Positions 1-8,749 of a stretch of DNA of 64,000 nt are shown here, piece after piece. The stretch lies in NCBI RefSeq assembly GCF_024055795.1, contig NZ_JAMXMY010000012.1, forward strand, positions 208,135 through 272,134, read 5' to 3'. The stretch's first letter is position 1, and each line of letters begins with the position of its first letter. The notes beneath the pieces are model-generated. The model made no database searches. It was not told the origin of the DNA and was given only the letters and a program-made list of their open reading frames with translations. The DNA comes from Actinoallomurus purpureus. Its GTDB lineage: Bacteria > Actinomycetota > Actinomycetes > Streptosporangiales > Streptosporangiaceae. The translations under genes and the position numbers were made by a program.

Positions 1-774
1 GCCATCGGCGTCTTCTCGGCTCGGCAGGACCTCCTGACCAACGTCGAGATCGCCGTCTTGGCCATCGCCACGGCCTTCATGGCCGGGAGGCTGCTCCGCG
101 AGCGCCGCGAGCATGCGGCGGCGCTGCGTTCGCGCGCGGTGGCCGACGCCGTCACCGCCGAGCGGCTCCGGATCGCGCGCGAACTGCACGACATGGTCGC
201 GCACACCATCGGCATCGTCGCCCTGCAGGCCGGCGCGGCCAAGCGGGTCATCGACACGCAGCCCACCCGGGCCCGCGAGGCGCTCGGCGAGGTCGAGACC
301 GCGAGCCGGGACACGCTGTCCGGGCTGCGCCGGATGCTCGGCGCGCTCCGGCAGGCGGAATCGGAGGCGGCGCCGCTGCACGATCTGCCCGGCCTGGCGG
401 ACCTCGACCGGCTGGCGGAGGCCACCACGGCCGCCGGCGTCCGGGTCGACGTGCGGTGGCAGGGAGAGCCCCGCCCGCTCCCGCCGGAGGTCGACCTGTC
501 GGCCTTCCGGATCATCCAGGAGGCCGTCACCAACGTGGTGCGCCACGCCGACACCAGATCCTGCATAGTGTCCATCGACTACCAGGACGAGGACCTGGCC
601 ATCGACGTCGCCGACGGCGGGCGCGGCCACGGCGCCGCCCCCGGCACCGGCTACGGCCTGGTCGGCATGCGCGAACGCGTCGCCCTGCTCCACGGAGACT
701 TCACCGCCGGACCACGACCCGAAGGCGGCTTCCGCGTGACGGCCCGCCTCCCCCTACCGACAGGAGCGACATGA
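1..774 (+). CDS. Two-component sensor histidine kinase, NarL/DesK type (5' end outside window)
   Basis: Membrane-linked sensor kinase that should phosphorylate the response regulator encoded next. The frame is open from base 1, so the N-terminal membrane segments lie outside the window; the TTG at 58 is only the first start-like codon inside it. A HisKA_3 dimerisation domain holds RELHDMVAH, with the phospho-accepting His codon at 187-189. The HATPase domain follows, with an N-box (IIQEAVTNVVRHA) and a G-box (GYGLVGMRERV). The stop overlaps the next start as ATGA, so the two genes are translationally coupled. The signal sensed cannot be read from this part. Confidence 0.93.
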   Translation, partial: AIGVFSARQDLLTNVEIAVLAIATAFMAGRLLRERREHAAALRSRAVADAVTAERLRIARELHDMVAHTIGIVALQAGAAKRVIDTQPTRAREALGEVETASRDTLSGLRRMLGALRQAESEAAPLHDLPGLADLDRLAEATTAAGVRVDVRWQGEPRPLPPEVDLSAFRIIQEAVTNVVRHADTRSCIVSIDYQDEDLAIDVADGGRGHGAAPGTGYGLVGMRERVALLHGDFTAGPRPEGGFRVTARLPLPTGAT

Positions 775-1427
775 CCGTCCGCGTTGTTCTCGCCGACGAC
801 CAGCCGCTGGTGCGCACCGCACTGCAGATGGTCATCACCGACGCCCCCGACCTCGACGTCGTCGGAGAGGCCGGAACCGGTGCCGAGGCGGTGGAGCTGA
901 CCCAGAGCCTCGATCCGGATGTCGTCGTGATGGACATCCGCATGCCCGGCATGGACGGGATCGAGGCCACCCGGCAGATCACCGGCGGTCCCGGCTCGAC
1001 GCACGTCGTCGTCCTCACCACGTTCGACGATGACGACTACGTCTACGGCGCGCTGCGCGCCGGCGCGGCCGGATTCCTCGTCAAGGACATGGCGCTGGAC
1101 GACATCCTCGCCGCGATCCGCGTCGTCGCCGCCGGGGACGGCCTGATCGCGCCGAGTGTCACCCGCCGCCTGATCGAGGAGTTCGCCGACCGCCCGGGGC
1201 CCGCTCCCGGGCGGCGCAAGCTCGACGGCATCACCGAACGGGAGCACGAGGTGCTGACCCTCGTCGGACGCGGCCTGTCCAACACCGAGATCGCGGCCGA
1301 ACTGATCATCAGCGTCGCCACCGTCAAGACCTACGTGACGCGCCTGCTCACCAAGCTGGACGCCCGCGACCGGGTCCAGCTCGTGATCATCGCCTACGAG
1401 ACCGGCCTGGTCGCGCCCTCCCGGTGA
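771..1427 (+). CDS. Response regulator, NarL/FixJ (LuxR-HTH) family
   Basis: DNA-binding response regulator of 218 residues, the cognate partner of the kinase just upstream. The receiver domain (about 1-120) has the acidic pair DD at 9-10, phospho-acceptor Asp55 in VVVMDIRMPG, and a Lys in FLVKD. A LuxR-type helix-turn-helix follows (ITEREHEVLTLVGRGLSN, then SVATVKTYV). The ATG overlaps the kinase stop by four bases. Its targets are unknown; the redox/P450 unit downstream could be one, but it lies about 150 bp away with its own ribosome site, so that is only a guess. Confidence 0.95.
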   Translation: MTVRVVLADDQPLVRTALQMVITDAPDLDVVGEAGTGAEAVELTQSLDPDVVVMDIRMPGMDGIEATRQITGGPGSTHVVVLTTFDDDDYVYGALRAGAAGFLVKDMALDDILAAIRVVAAGDGLIAPSVTRRLIEEFADRPGPAPGRRKLDGITEREHEVLTLVGRGLSNTEIAAELIISVATVKTYVTRLLTKLDARDRVQLVIIAYETGLVAPSR

Positions 1428-1575
1428 CGGTCCCCCGTCGCCCTGGCTCCGCGCCCGTGGCCTGCCTAAACGCTTGGGACGCGGGGTAGGTCTCGGACGG
1501 ACAACGGGGAAGGCCGCCGCGCCGGTGTGGAGCCGGGTTCGCCGGGCGGTCGCGCACGACAGGGGGGAGTGCGCC

Positions 1576-3186
1576 GTGCGGGTGATCGTCGATCTCACAC
1601 GATGTCAGGGGTACGGCCAGTGCGCGTTTCTCGCGCCGGACGTGTTCACCATGAACGGTGAGGAAGCGCTGCTGTACGACACCGACGCGGACGAGGCGCA
1701 GCGCGAGCACGTCCTGCGCGCGGCGGCGGCCTGCCCGGTTCAGGCCATCCACCTCGACCGGATGGCGACCCAGCACCGGGGCATGAGGACGGGTGCGGTC
1801 GTCTCCCCTCCGGTCGATGACGGGTTCCGGAAGACCGGCCGGATCGTGATCGTCGGCGCCTCGCTGGCCGGAGCGCGGGCCGCGGGCGTGCTCCGCCGCG
1901 ACGGCTTCACCGGCTCGCTGACCTTGATCGGGGACGAGCCGTACGAGCCGTACGACCGTCCTCCGCTGTCCAAGCAGGTGCTGGTCGGCCGGGTGCCCGC
2001 AGATCACACCCTGCTCCCTCGCCTGCGCGAGGTCGACGCCGAATGGCTGCCCGGCGTCGCCGCCGCCGGACTCGACCTGGCCGCCAGGACGGTGCGGCTC
2101 TCCGACGGCCGGGAGGTCGGCTTCGACCGGGTGCTGATCGCGACGGGTGCGCGCGCCCGGCCGTGGCCGAACCCGGAGGAGGCCGCGCTGGACGGGGTCC
2201 TCCCGCTGCGCACGATCGAGGAGGCGTCCAGCCTCCGGGAGCGTCTCGCCGCCCGCCCACGCCGGGTGCTGGTGATCGGCGCGGGGTTCACCGGCTCGGA
2301 GGTCGCGTCGGTCTGCCGGGATCTGGATCTCCCGGTGACCGTGGTCGAACGCGGTCCGGCGCCGCTCGTCGGCGCGCTGGGCGGCGTGATCGGCGACGTC
2401 GCGGCCGACATGCAGCGCGCGCACGGGGTGGACCTGCGGTGCGGCGTCACGGTGGAGGCTCTGGAGGGCGACGCGGACGGCCGGTTCCGCGCCGCGCGGC
2501 TCTCCGACGGGAGCACGGTGGAGGCCGACGTCGCGGTCGTCGCGCTCGGAGCGATCCGCAATGTCGAGTGGCTGCGCGACTCGGGGCTGGCCGCCGGCGT
2601 GTGGGGGGTGGCCTGCGACGCGGGCTGCCGCGCCGTCGACATCAACGGCCTGGTCACCGACGACGTCTTCGTCGCGGGCGACGTCGCGCGCTTCCCCCAC
2701 CCGGTCTACAACTTCCAGTTCATGACGCTCGAGCACTGGGGCAACGCGGTCGCCCAGGCCGAGATCGCCGCGCACAACATGCTCAGCGACCAGGCGCACC
2801 GCTGGCCGCACCTGTCGCTGCCGGTGTTCTGGTCCAACCAGTTCGGGACCAGCATCAAGTCCGTCGGCGTGCCGACCTTCGCCGACGAGGTGGTCATCGC
2901 GCACGGCTCCGTGGAGGAGCGCCGGTTCGTCGCCCTCTACGGCTACCGGGGCCGTCTCACCGCGGCGGTCACGTTCGACCGGGCGATGTGGCTGGAGTTC
3001 TACCAGGGCCTGATCGAGCGTGCCGCGCCCTTCCCGCCCGACTTTCGCGCCACCGACCGGCCGGAGACGCTGCGGCCGGTCCCGGCCGAGGTTCCGGAGC
3101 GACTCGAGGCGACACAGGTCACCGTCATGGTGACCGGGCACGATCCGGCCGAACGCCGCGCCACGCTGGTGCACGGCGACCGATGA
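1576..3186 (+). CDS. Ferredoxin-ferredoxin reductase fusion (P450 redox partner)
   Basis: Single 536-residue chain expected to carry electrons from NAD(P)H through FAD and an Fe-S cluster to the P450 encoded next. Residues 1-62 are a P450-type ferredoxin with C10-x5-C16 and a CP motif at C53. Only three cluster cysteines are present, the usual pattern of [3Fe-4S] P450 ferredoxins. From about residue 88 comes a pyridine-nucleotide disulfide-type reductase: FAD dinucleotide fold (VIVGASLAGARAA), NAD(P) fold (VLVIGAGFTGSEVAS), a second FAD motif (DVFVAGDVARFP) and a reductase C-terminal domain. GTG 1576 was chosen because AGGGGGGAG lies six bases upstream; the longer in-frame start at 1474 has no matching homology. 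Fusions of these two usually separate proteins are uncommon. Confidence 0.9.
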   Translation: MRVIVDLTRCQGYGQCAFLAPDVFTMNGEEALLYDTDADEAQREHVLRAAAACPVQAIHLDRMATQHRGMRTGAVVSPPVDDGFRKTGRIVIVGASLAGARAAGVLRRDGFTGSLTLIGDEPYEPYDRPPLSKQVLVGRVPADHTLLPRLREVDAEWLPGVAAAGLDLAARTVRLSDGREVGFDRVLIATGARARPWPNPEEAALDGVLPLRTIEEASSLRERLAARPRRVLVIGAGFTGSEVASVCRDLDLPVTVVERGPAPLVGALGGVIGDVAADMQRAHGVDLRCGVTVEALEGDADGRFRAARLSDGSTVEADVAVVALGAIRNVEWLRDSGLAAGVWGVACDAGCRAVDINGLVTDDVFVAGDVARFPHPVYNFQFMTLEHWGNAVAQAEIAAHNMLSDQAHRWPHLSLPVFWSNQFGTSIKSVGVPTFADEVVIAHGSVEERRFVALYGYRGRLTAAVTFDRAMWLEFYQGLIERAAPFPPDFRATDRPETLRPVPAEVPERLEATQVTVMVTGHDPAERRATLVHGDR

Positions 3187-3209
3187 ACGAGTCACGAGGA
3201 GGCGCCGCC

Positions 3210-4436
3210 ATGGCACCGTCCAGCGTCTTCGAGCAGATCCTCGACTACTCCCACCGCGCCGACCCGTACTCCCTGTACGCCGAGCTGCGCAGGACGCCGG
3301 TGGCGCGGCAGGAGGACGGCACCTATGTCGTCAGCGGCTACAAGGAGATCGTCGCGCTGCTGCACGACCCGCGCATCAGCTCCGATCGCCGCAACCTCGC
3401 GCGGCCGCCCGGATCCGAGGAGGGGGCGACGGGGCTGCCGGGCTTCATTAGCACCGATCCGCCCGTGCACGACCGGCTCCGGCGTCTGGCGATGCGCCAC
3501 TTCGGTCCGCCGCATTCGCCGCACCGGATAGAGAACCTGCGGCCCGAGCTGATCCTGATCGTCAGGAACCTGATCGACGGCGTCGCGGACCGGACGCGGA
3601 TCGACATCGTCGACGACATCGCCTACCCGTTCCCGGTGACCGTGATCTGCCGGCTCCTCGGAGTGCCGCGTGAGGACGAGTCGCGGTTCCACGTGTGGGC
3701 CGACGCCATCGCGGAGTCGATCGGCCCCGGGGAGGCGGACCGGGCCGAGCGTGAGCGGCGACGGACGGACGCACAGCGCGAGCTCGGGCAGTACCTCGGC
3801 GGGCTCGCCGAGGAGCGCCGGAAGAACCTGGGCGACGACCTGCTCTCCGGTCTGATCAGCTACGAGGGCCCGGACGGGGCGATGTCGCCGGCCGACGTCG
3901 CGGTCACCGGCTCGCTGCTGCTGGTCGCCGGGCACGAGACGACGGTCAACCTGATCACGAACGGGACGCTGACCCTGCTCCGCCATCCGGAGCTGATCCA
4001 ACGGCTGCGCGATGAGCCCGATCTGGTCATTTACACGGTCGAGGAGCTGCTGCGCTACGAGCCGCCGGTGCACTTCATCTCCTCGCGGGTCGCCCTGGAG
4101 GACATCGAGATCGCCGGGACCACGATCCCCAAGGGCGCGCCCATCGCCCTGGCGCTGGCGGCGGGAAGCCGCGACCCGGAGCACGTGGCCGAGCCCGACC
4201 GCTTCATCCCGGACCGCCGGTACAACGAGCACCTCGGTTTCGGCGCCGGGATCCACTACTGCTTCGGCGCTCCGCTGGCCAGGCTGGAGGCGCAGATCGC
4301 ACTGAGCGAGCTGGCGAGACGGCTGCAGAACCCCCGCCTCGTCACCGATCCGCCGCCGTACCGGCCCAGCGCGGGCCTGCGAGGACCCCGCCACCTCCTG
4401 ATCGAGGTCGACGGCGTCACGCAGACCACGCCCTGA
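3210..4436 (+). CDS. Cytochrome P450 (bacterial class I)
   Basis: Soluble heme monooxygenase of 408 residues. The I-helix oxygen-binding motif AGHETT is at 240-245, the ExxR pair at E279/R282, and the heme loop FGAGIHYCFG places the iron ligand at Cys351. No membrane anchor is seen. ATG 3210 is preceded by AGGAGG with a 7-base spacer. An in-frame ATG at 3183 overlaps the fusion gene's stop (ATGA) and would add nine residues, so the two genes are coupled in either case. The substrate is unknown; no biosynthetic cluster adjoins it. Confidence 0.96.
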   Translation: MAPSSVFEQILDYSHRADPYSLYAELRRTPVARQEDGTYVVSGYKEIVALLHDPRISSDRRNLARPPGSEEGATGLPGFISTDPPVHDRLRRLAMRHFGPPHSPHRIENLRPELILIVRNLIDGVADRTRIDIVDDIAYPFPVTVICRLLGVPREDESRFHVWADAIAESIGPGEADRAERERRRTDAQRELGQYLGGLAEERRKNLGDDLLSGLISYEGPDGAMSPADVAVTGSLLLVAGHETTVNLITNGTLTLLRHPELIQRLRDEPDLVIYTVEELLRYEPPVHFISSRVALEDIEIAGTTIPKGAPIALALAAGSRDPEHVAEPDRFIPDRRYNEHLGFGAGIHYCFGAPLARLEAQIALSELARRLQNPRLVTDPPPYRPSAGLRGPRHLLIEVDGVTQTTP

Positions 4437-4509
4437 GCGGTCCGGCCGAGGATTCTCGGGTCGAACCTGAGACCGTCGGCGGACCCGCTTCTGACACCGG
4501 CCGGGAATG

Positions 4510-4544
4510 GTGATGCCCCGGTGCGCGGAGCACCGGGGCATCAC
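4510..4544. terminator. Perfect 15-bp hairpin between convergent genes
   Basis: GTGATGCCCCGGTGC and its exact reverse complement flank a 5-base loop (gcgga). It lies between the P450 stop and the GH92 stop. There is no U-tract, as is common in high-GC actinomycetes. It probably ends transcription from one or both sides. Confidence 0.7.
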
Positions 4545-4557
4545 GGTCGTGCCGGGG

Positions 4558-4594
4558 TCCCGGTGAGCCCGCCGGCGGGCCGGGCTCACCGGGA
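4558..4594. terminator. Second perfect hairpin (13-bp stem) before GH92 stop
   Basis: TCCCGGTGAGCCC pairs exactly with GGGCTCACCGGGA across an 11-base loop. It lies 13 bases after the first hairpin and 5 bases beyond the GH92 stop codon, so it is best placed to terminate the minus-strand mannosidase. Confidence 0.65.
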
Positions 4595-4599
4595 CCGGA

Positions 4600-7500
4600 T
4601 CAGGAGAAGGCCCAGGCGAAGACGTGCAGCGACCCGCCGCCGGTCGGGGTGTTCAGCGTGACGCTCTTGACCTGCTTGCTCGCGTCGAGCGCGATCGGCG
4701 TGGCACCGAACACGTAGATGTTGATCTTCTGGTTGTTGCCGTCGGAGCCGTTGCGGTAGGGCGTCTTGGCGACGATCTCATTGCCGTACTTCGGCGGGTA
4801 GGCGTCGGCGCCGAGCGCCCAGTCGCTGAGCTCCAGCTTGCCCGTCGCCGTCGACCCGTCGGTGTAGGTGATCGTCACCGTCGACGGGGCGTTGCCGTTA
4901 CCGGCCGACCCGAGGAAGGCCAGCTTGGACGCGCCCTGCGGGGCGGCCGGCAGGTCGATGACCTGGCCGCTCGCCTGGATGTTGTCGAGCTGGCCGGGTT
5001 TGCGGTTCGGCCAGATGAAGGTGAAACCGTTCCAGGTCACCGGCTGGCCCGGCTTCATGCCGGCCGCCGCCAGCGCCTGCGCGGAGTAGCTCCAGCCACC
5101 GCCGTCGAAGTTGGCGTTCCCGGGCTTGCCGTCGTCGGAGATGCCGGCGTTGTTCTGGTACCACTCAATCGTGCCGCGCTTGGCGACGTTGAGCGTGATT
5201 CCGGTGGTGCCCACCGACTGCCCGGAGGCGGTCAGCTCGAACGGCACCGAGTAGTAGTCCAGTTTCTGGTCGGCGGCGACCGACACGGTCACCTTCTGGT
5301 CGGCGTGCCCGGCGTCGGGGACCTTCAGCGTGCCGGAGGACGGCGTGACGGTGACGCCCGCCGGCTGCTTGGCGGTCCAGGTGACGGTGTCGCCGGCGCC
5401 GACGGCCTGCACGCGCATGGTCGCCTCCACCGAACCGCCCGGCTCGACGGACGCGGTACCCGGGGTGATCGCCGACAGGAACGGGCGGGCGCCGGTGCCG
5501 AAGGACGGCGGGGCGTCCTTCGGGTCGCTGCCGAACGTGGTGTTCGGCTGGGCGCCGAGCGTGTAGTCGAGCTTTCCGCCGGAGGCCACGAACGACTCGG
5601 GCAGCCAGGCGCGGCTGGTCGCCTTGCCGCCGACCTTCAGCGACTGGACGTACTTGTTGGTGTCGGACGCCCCCGGCGCGTTGATCGTGATCTTCTGACC
5701 GCTGGAGCGGGCGACCGTGATCTGCGGGAACTCCGGACTGTTCAGAACCATCTCGGCGCGGCCCGGGATCGCCGGGAACATGCCGAGCCCGGCGAAGACC
5801 CGCCACGCCGACATCGTGCCGAGGTCGTCGTTGCCGACCAGGCCGCCCGGCGTGGGCTTGAACAGCTCCGTGCGGGCCCGCGCGACGACGTCCTGGGTCT
5901 TGTACGGCTGCCCGGCCCAGGCGTACAGCCACGGGGACTGCAGCGACGGCTCGTTGCCGAGGTAGGCGTACGGCTCGTGCGAGCCGGCGTTGAGCTTGGT
6001 GAAGAACGTGTCCAGCCGCTTGGCCGCCTGGTCGCGGCCGCCCATGGCGTTGAACAGGCCGGCGACGTCGTCGTAGACCATCCAGTGGTACTGCGAGCCG
6101 TTGCCCTCGACGTACCAGTTGGACTCGGCCGGGTCGAACGGCGTCAGGAATGAGCCGTCCGCGAAGCGCGGCTGGATCCAGTCGTTCAGCGGGTTGTAGA
6201 TCGTCTCCCAGCCGTGCGCCCGCTTCATGAAGTCCTGGTAGGTGCTCTTGTCCCCCAGGCGCTGGGCGAGCTGGGCGATGCCGAAGTCGGCCATGCCGTA
6301 CTCCAGCGTGGTCGCCGGGTCGCCCGGCACGTAGCCGAGCTTGAGGTAGTCGGCGTTGCCGGGCCGTTCGGTGTACCCGGTGGCCTTGTCCTCCCCGACC
6401 CGGTTCGCGCCCTTGATCATGGCGGCCAGCGCGCCGTTCGCGTCGAACTTGCGGGCCCCGAAGGCGTACATCGTCGCGACGATCGAGTGGTACGGGTCGC
6501 CGTTCATGACGCCGGTGATGGTGTTCTGGTGCGACCAGCGGTCCCACACGTCGCCGACCGAGTGCGCGTCGTTGTACATCGACTGGGCGATGTCACCGCC
6601 GACGTCCGGGGCGAGGAGCCCGATGAGCTGCGCCTCGCTGCGGTAGATGTCCCACCCGGAGAAGGTCGCGTACTGGTGGTGGCCCTTCTTCACCTTGTGG
6701 GTGCGGTAGTCGAACCCGGTGTAGGTGCCGTCGACGTCGTCGAAGACGTACGGCTGGAGCAGGGAGTGGTAGAGCGCCGTGTAGAAGGTCCGCAGCCGGT
6801 CGGCCGCACCGCCGCTCACCTTGATCTGCCCGAGGCGCTTGTTCCACGCGGCCCGCGCGGCGGTCCGTACGGAGTCGAAGCCCCGGCCGCCGATCTCCTT
6901 CTTGAGGTTCTGCTTCGCGCCGTCGATGCTGACGTACGAGACCGCGGTGCGCATCTGCACCGGCTTGGCCTTGCTGGTGTCGAACTGCAGGTAGACGCCG
7001 GAGCCCGGTCCCTTGACGGTGACGTCGCGGGCGAGGGCCTGCGGGGAGCGCTGGGGCATCGGCCTGCCCTTGGGGCCGTTGTTGAGGCGCCCGAAGGTCT
7101 TCTGGGTCTGCTGGGGCACCTTCGCCGGGGCGCTGCCGCGCACGGCGTCCTCACCGGGCTCGACCGAGTCGTTCTTCCAGGTGCCGTAGGTCTGGAAGGG
7201 CCGGTCGAAGGTGGCGGTGAAGTAGACGTAGTACTTGGTGTCCGCGCCGCAGAACCCGCCCGTCTTGGCCCAGCCCGACACGGTGTTGCCCTTGACGGTG
7301 GCCTCGGCGTCGTCCACGCCGTTGACGGACCCCGTCACGTTGAGCAGCAGCGTGCCCACCTTGTCGGTGGGGAAGGTGAACCGCGCGATGCCGGCCCGCT
7401 GCGTCGCGGTCAGCTCGGTCTTCACGCCGGTGTCGAGCGTCACGGCGTACGACCCGGGCGACGCCTGCTCGTTCTGGTGCTGGAAGGTCTGGACGTAGTC

Positions 7501-7887
7501 GGTGCCGTGCGTGGCGGGCGAGGTGGTGATCGGCCCGGAGAACGGGATGACGGGGAAGTCCTGCGCGCCCGCGCAGCCCGGCCCGGAGATGTGGGTCATG
7601 CTGAAACCGCGCAGGCGGTTGTCCTCGTACTTGTATCCGCCGCCGGAGCTGCGGACGGTGTCGGGGCTCCACTGCATCATCCCGAACGGAGCGACGGCGC
7701 CCGGGAAGTCCATCCCGGCGCCGCCGCCGTGTCCGAAGTCGGGGCCGCCGTCCTGGGTGCCGACGAACGGATTGACATAGGAGGCGAGATCGGGGGCTGC
7801 CGCGTGGGCCGGTACGGCCGGGAGGGCCAGGGAGGTCAGGGCGAGGCCGACAAGGCCTGCCAGTCGGGCGCGCGAGCGTCTGAACAC
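4600..7887 (-). CDS. Secreted GH92 alpha-mannosidase
   Basis: Exported glycoside hydrolase of 1,095 residues, expected to trim alpha-1,2-linked (or other alpha-linked) mannose from glycans outside the cell. A Sec signal peptide covers about residues 1-29, with cleavage near AHA. The GH92 fold runs from YVNPFVGTQDGG, with family signatures GNEPSLQSPWLYAWAG and GNDDLGTMSAWRVFAGLG; the acidic residues of the latter hold the catalytic base in the family. After the GH92 part (about 790 residues) come a NEW3-like beta domain and a beta-sandwich region that may bind carbohydrate. The start is GTG, preceded by AGAGGAGC. It is a stand-alone gene with a palindromic operator about 60 bp upstream. Linkage specificity is inferred from family only. 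Confidence 0.93.
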   Translation of the reverse strand: MFRRSRARLAGLVGLALTSLALPAVPAHAAAPDLASYVNPFVGTQDGGPDFGHGGGAGMDFPGAVAPFGMMQWSPDTVRSSGGGYKYEDNRLRGFSMTHISGPGCAGAQDFPVIPFSGPITTSPATHGTDYVQTFQHQNEQASPGSYAVTLDTGVKTELTATQRAGIARFTFPTDKVGTLLLNVTGSVNGVDDAEATVKGNTVSGWAKTGGFCGADTKYYVYFTATFDRPFQTYGTWKNDSVEPGEDAVRGSAPAKVPQQTQKTFGRLNNGPKGRPMPQRSPQALARDVTVKGPGSGVYLQFDTSKAKPVQMRTAVSYVSIDGAKQNLKKEIGGRGFDSVRTAARAAWNKRLGQIKVSGGAADRLRTFYTALYHSLLQPYVFDDVDGTYTGFDYRTHKVKKGHHQYATFSGWDIYRSEAQLIGLLAPDVGGDIAQSMYNDAHSVGDVWDRWSHQNTITGVMNGDPYHSIVATMYAFGARKFDANGALAAMIKGANRVGEDKATGYTERPGNADYLKLGYVPGDPATTLEYGMADFGIAQLAQRLGDKSTYQDFMKRAHGWETIYNPLNDWIQPRFADGSFLTPFDPAESNWYVEGNGSQYHWMVYDDVAGLFNAMGGRDQAAKRLDTFFTKLNAGSHEPYAYLGNEPSLQSPWLYAWAGQPYKTQDVVARARTELFKPTPGGLVGNDDLGTMSAWRVFAGLGMFPAIPGRAEMVLNSPEFPQITVARSSGQKITINAPGASDTNKYVQSLKVGGKATSRAWLPESFVASGGKLDYTLGAQPNTTFGSDPKDAPPSFGTGARPFLSAITPGTASVEPGGSVEATMRVQAVGAGDTVTWTAKQPAGVTVTPSSGTLKVPDAGHADQKVTVSVAADQKLDYYSVPFELTASGQSVGTTGITLNVAKRGTIEWYQNNAGISDDGKPGNANFDGGGWSYSAQALAAAGMKPGQPVTWNGFTFIWPNRKPGQLDNIQASGQVIDLPAAPQGASKLAFLGSAGNGNAPSTVTITYTDGSTATGKLELSDWALGADAYPPKYGNEIVAKTPYRNGSDGNNQKINIYVFGATPIALDASKQVKSVTLNTPTGGGSLHVFAWAFS

Positions 7888-8256
7888 AGCTGCTCCTCTG
7901 GGGGGAGGTCACAGGTTGCGCTGGCGGAGGACCATCGCAGAGGCCATGACAACGTTGTCAGGGTTACCGGCATTGTTGAACCGTGTCACTGTGGAGTCAA
8001 TGGGCAATCGCGGCCACACCAATCTCACCAGGCCACAGGGTCGTCAGGACAGGGGCCGCCGGGCGCGCCGTCCCGGACGAAGGGTCGACGGCGTCTCACG
8101 GACGGCGTCGTGCCGGTGGCGCCGGCCCGGTCCGGCCGCACCGGCTCATTAGCGATGGTTGATGCGCCGTTATCGATTCCGTCGTTGATGGAAGAAGGAG
8201 CGGCACGCCAGAGTGAAGGTCACTAGAGAACGATCACACTCGCGAGGACATGCTCC
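7888..8256. other. Divergent promoter region of GH92 and DUF2871 genes
   Basis: A 369-bp non-coding stretch between divergent starts. It holds the GH92 ribosome site, the LacI-type palindrome at 7947-7960 and, near 8244, a GAGGA ribosome site for the DUF2871 gene. I see no convincing ORF in it. Confidence 0.6.
7947..7960. promoter_or_regulatory. LacI-family-type operator palindrome upstream of GH92
   Basis: TGACAACGTTGTCA is a perfect 14-bp palindrome with a central CG, the usual shape of LacI/GalR-family operators in actinomycetes. It is 60 bp upstream of the GH92 start, where a bound repressor would block the promoter. No LacI gene lies in the window, so the regulator would have to act in trans. 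Confidence 0.65.
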
Positions 8257-8724
8257 ATGAGGAAGCTCTATAACGCCGCCCACCTGTACATGATCATTGG
8301 TCTGGTGAGCGGCCTCGCGTACCGCGAGATCACCAAGATCAAGCACTTCACCGGGGAGACACAGCTCGGTCTCGTGCACACCCACGTGCTCGCGCTCGGG
8401 ATGCTGTTCTTCCTCATCGTCCTCATGCTGGAGAAGCAGTTCGCCCTGAGCGCCGTCGGGCTCTTCGACTGGTTCTTCTGGATCTACAACGCCGGGCTCG
8501 CGGTGACCGTCGTGATGATGACGCTCCACGGGACCCTGACCGTCCTGGGGCACGAGAGCGGCGACGCCATCGCCATGGTCGCCGGCCTGGGGCACATCCT
8601 GCTGACCGTCGGCCTGATCCTGTTCTTCGTCACCCTCGGCAAGCGCATCCCCGCCCGGCGGGAGGTCGCGGACCAGAGCACGCCGGCCGGCAGGCCCGCG
8701 GCCGAACCGCTCGCCGGCGGCTGA
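8257..8724 (+). CDS. DUF2871 family membrane protein
   Basis: Small integral membrane protein of 155 residues with about four hydrophobic segments. Conserved polar motifs are LYMIIGLVSGLAYREITK, THVLALGM (a His in the membrane) and TLHGTLTVLGHE. It matches the DUF2871 family, whose function is not established; the membrane histidines could bind heme or metal, which is inference. The start is ATG with GAGGA 8 bases upstream. It stands alone, convergent with the PrsW-like gene. Confidence 0.85.
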   Translation: MRKLYNAAHLYMIIGLVSGLAYREITKIKHFTGETQLGLVHTHVLALGMLFFLIVLMLEKQFALSAVGLFDWFFWIYNAGLAVTVVMMTLHGTLTVLGHESGDAIAMVAGLGHILLTVGLILFFVTLGKRIPARREVADQSTPAGRPAAEPLAGG

Positions 8725-8749
8725 GCCTCAGGACGCGTCGCGCCGTCGC

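Noticed and set aside
1387..3216. 609-codon minus-strand ORF opposite the ferredoxin-reductase fusion
   Set aside because: Antisense shadow; the plus strand has clear Fe-S, FAD and NAD motifs.
6214..8226. 670-codon plus-strand ORF opposite GH92
   Set aside because: Antisense shadow with no motifs; it also runs through the GH92 promoter region.
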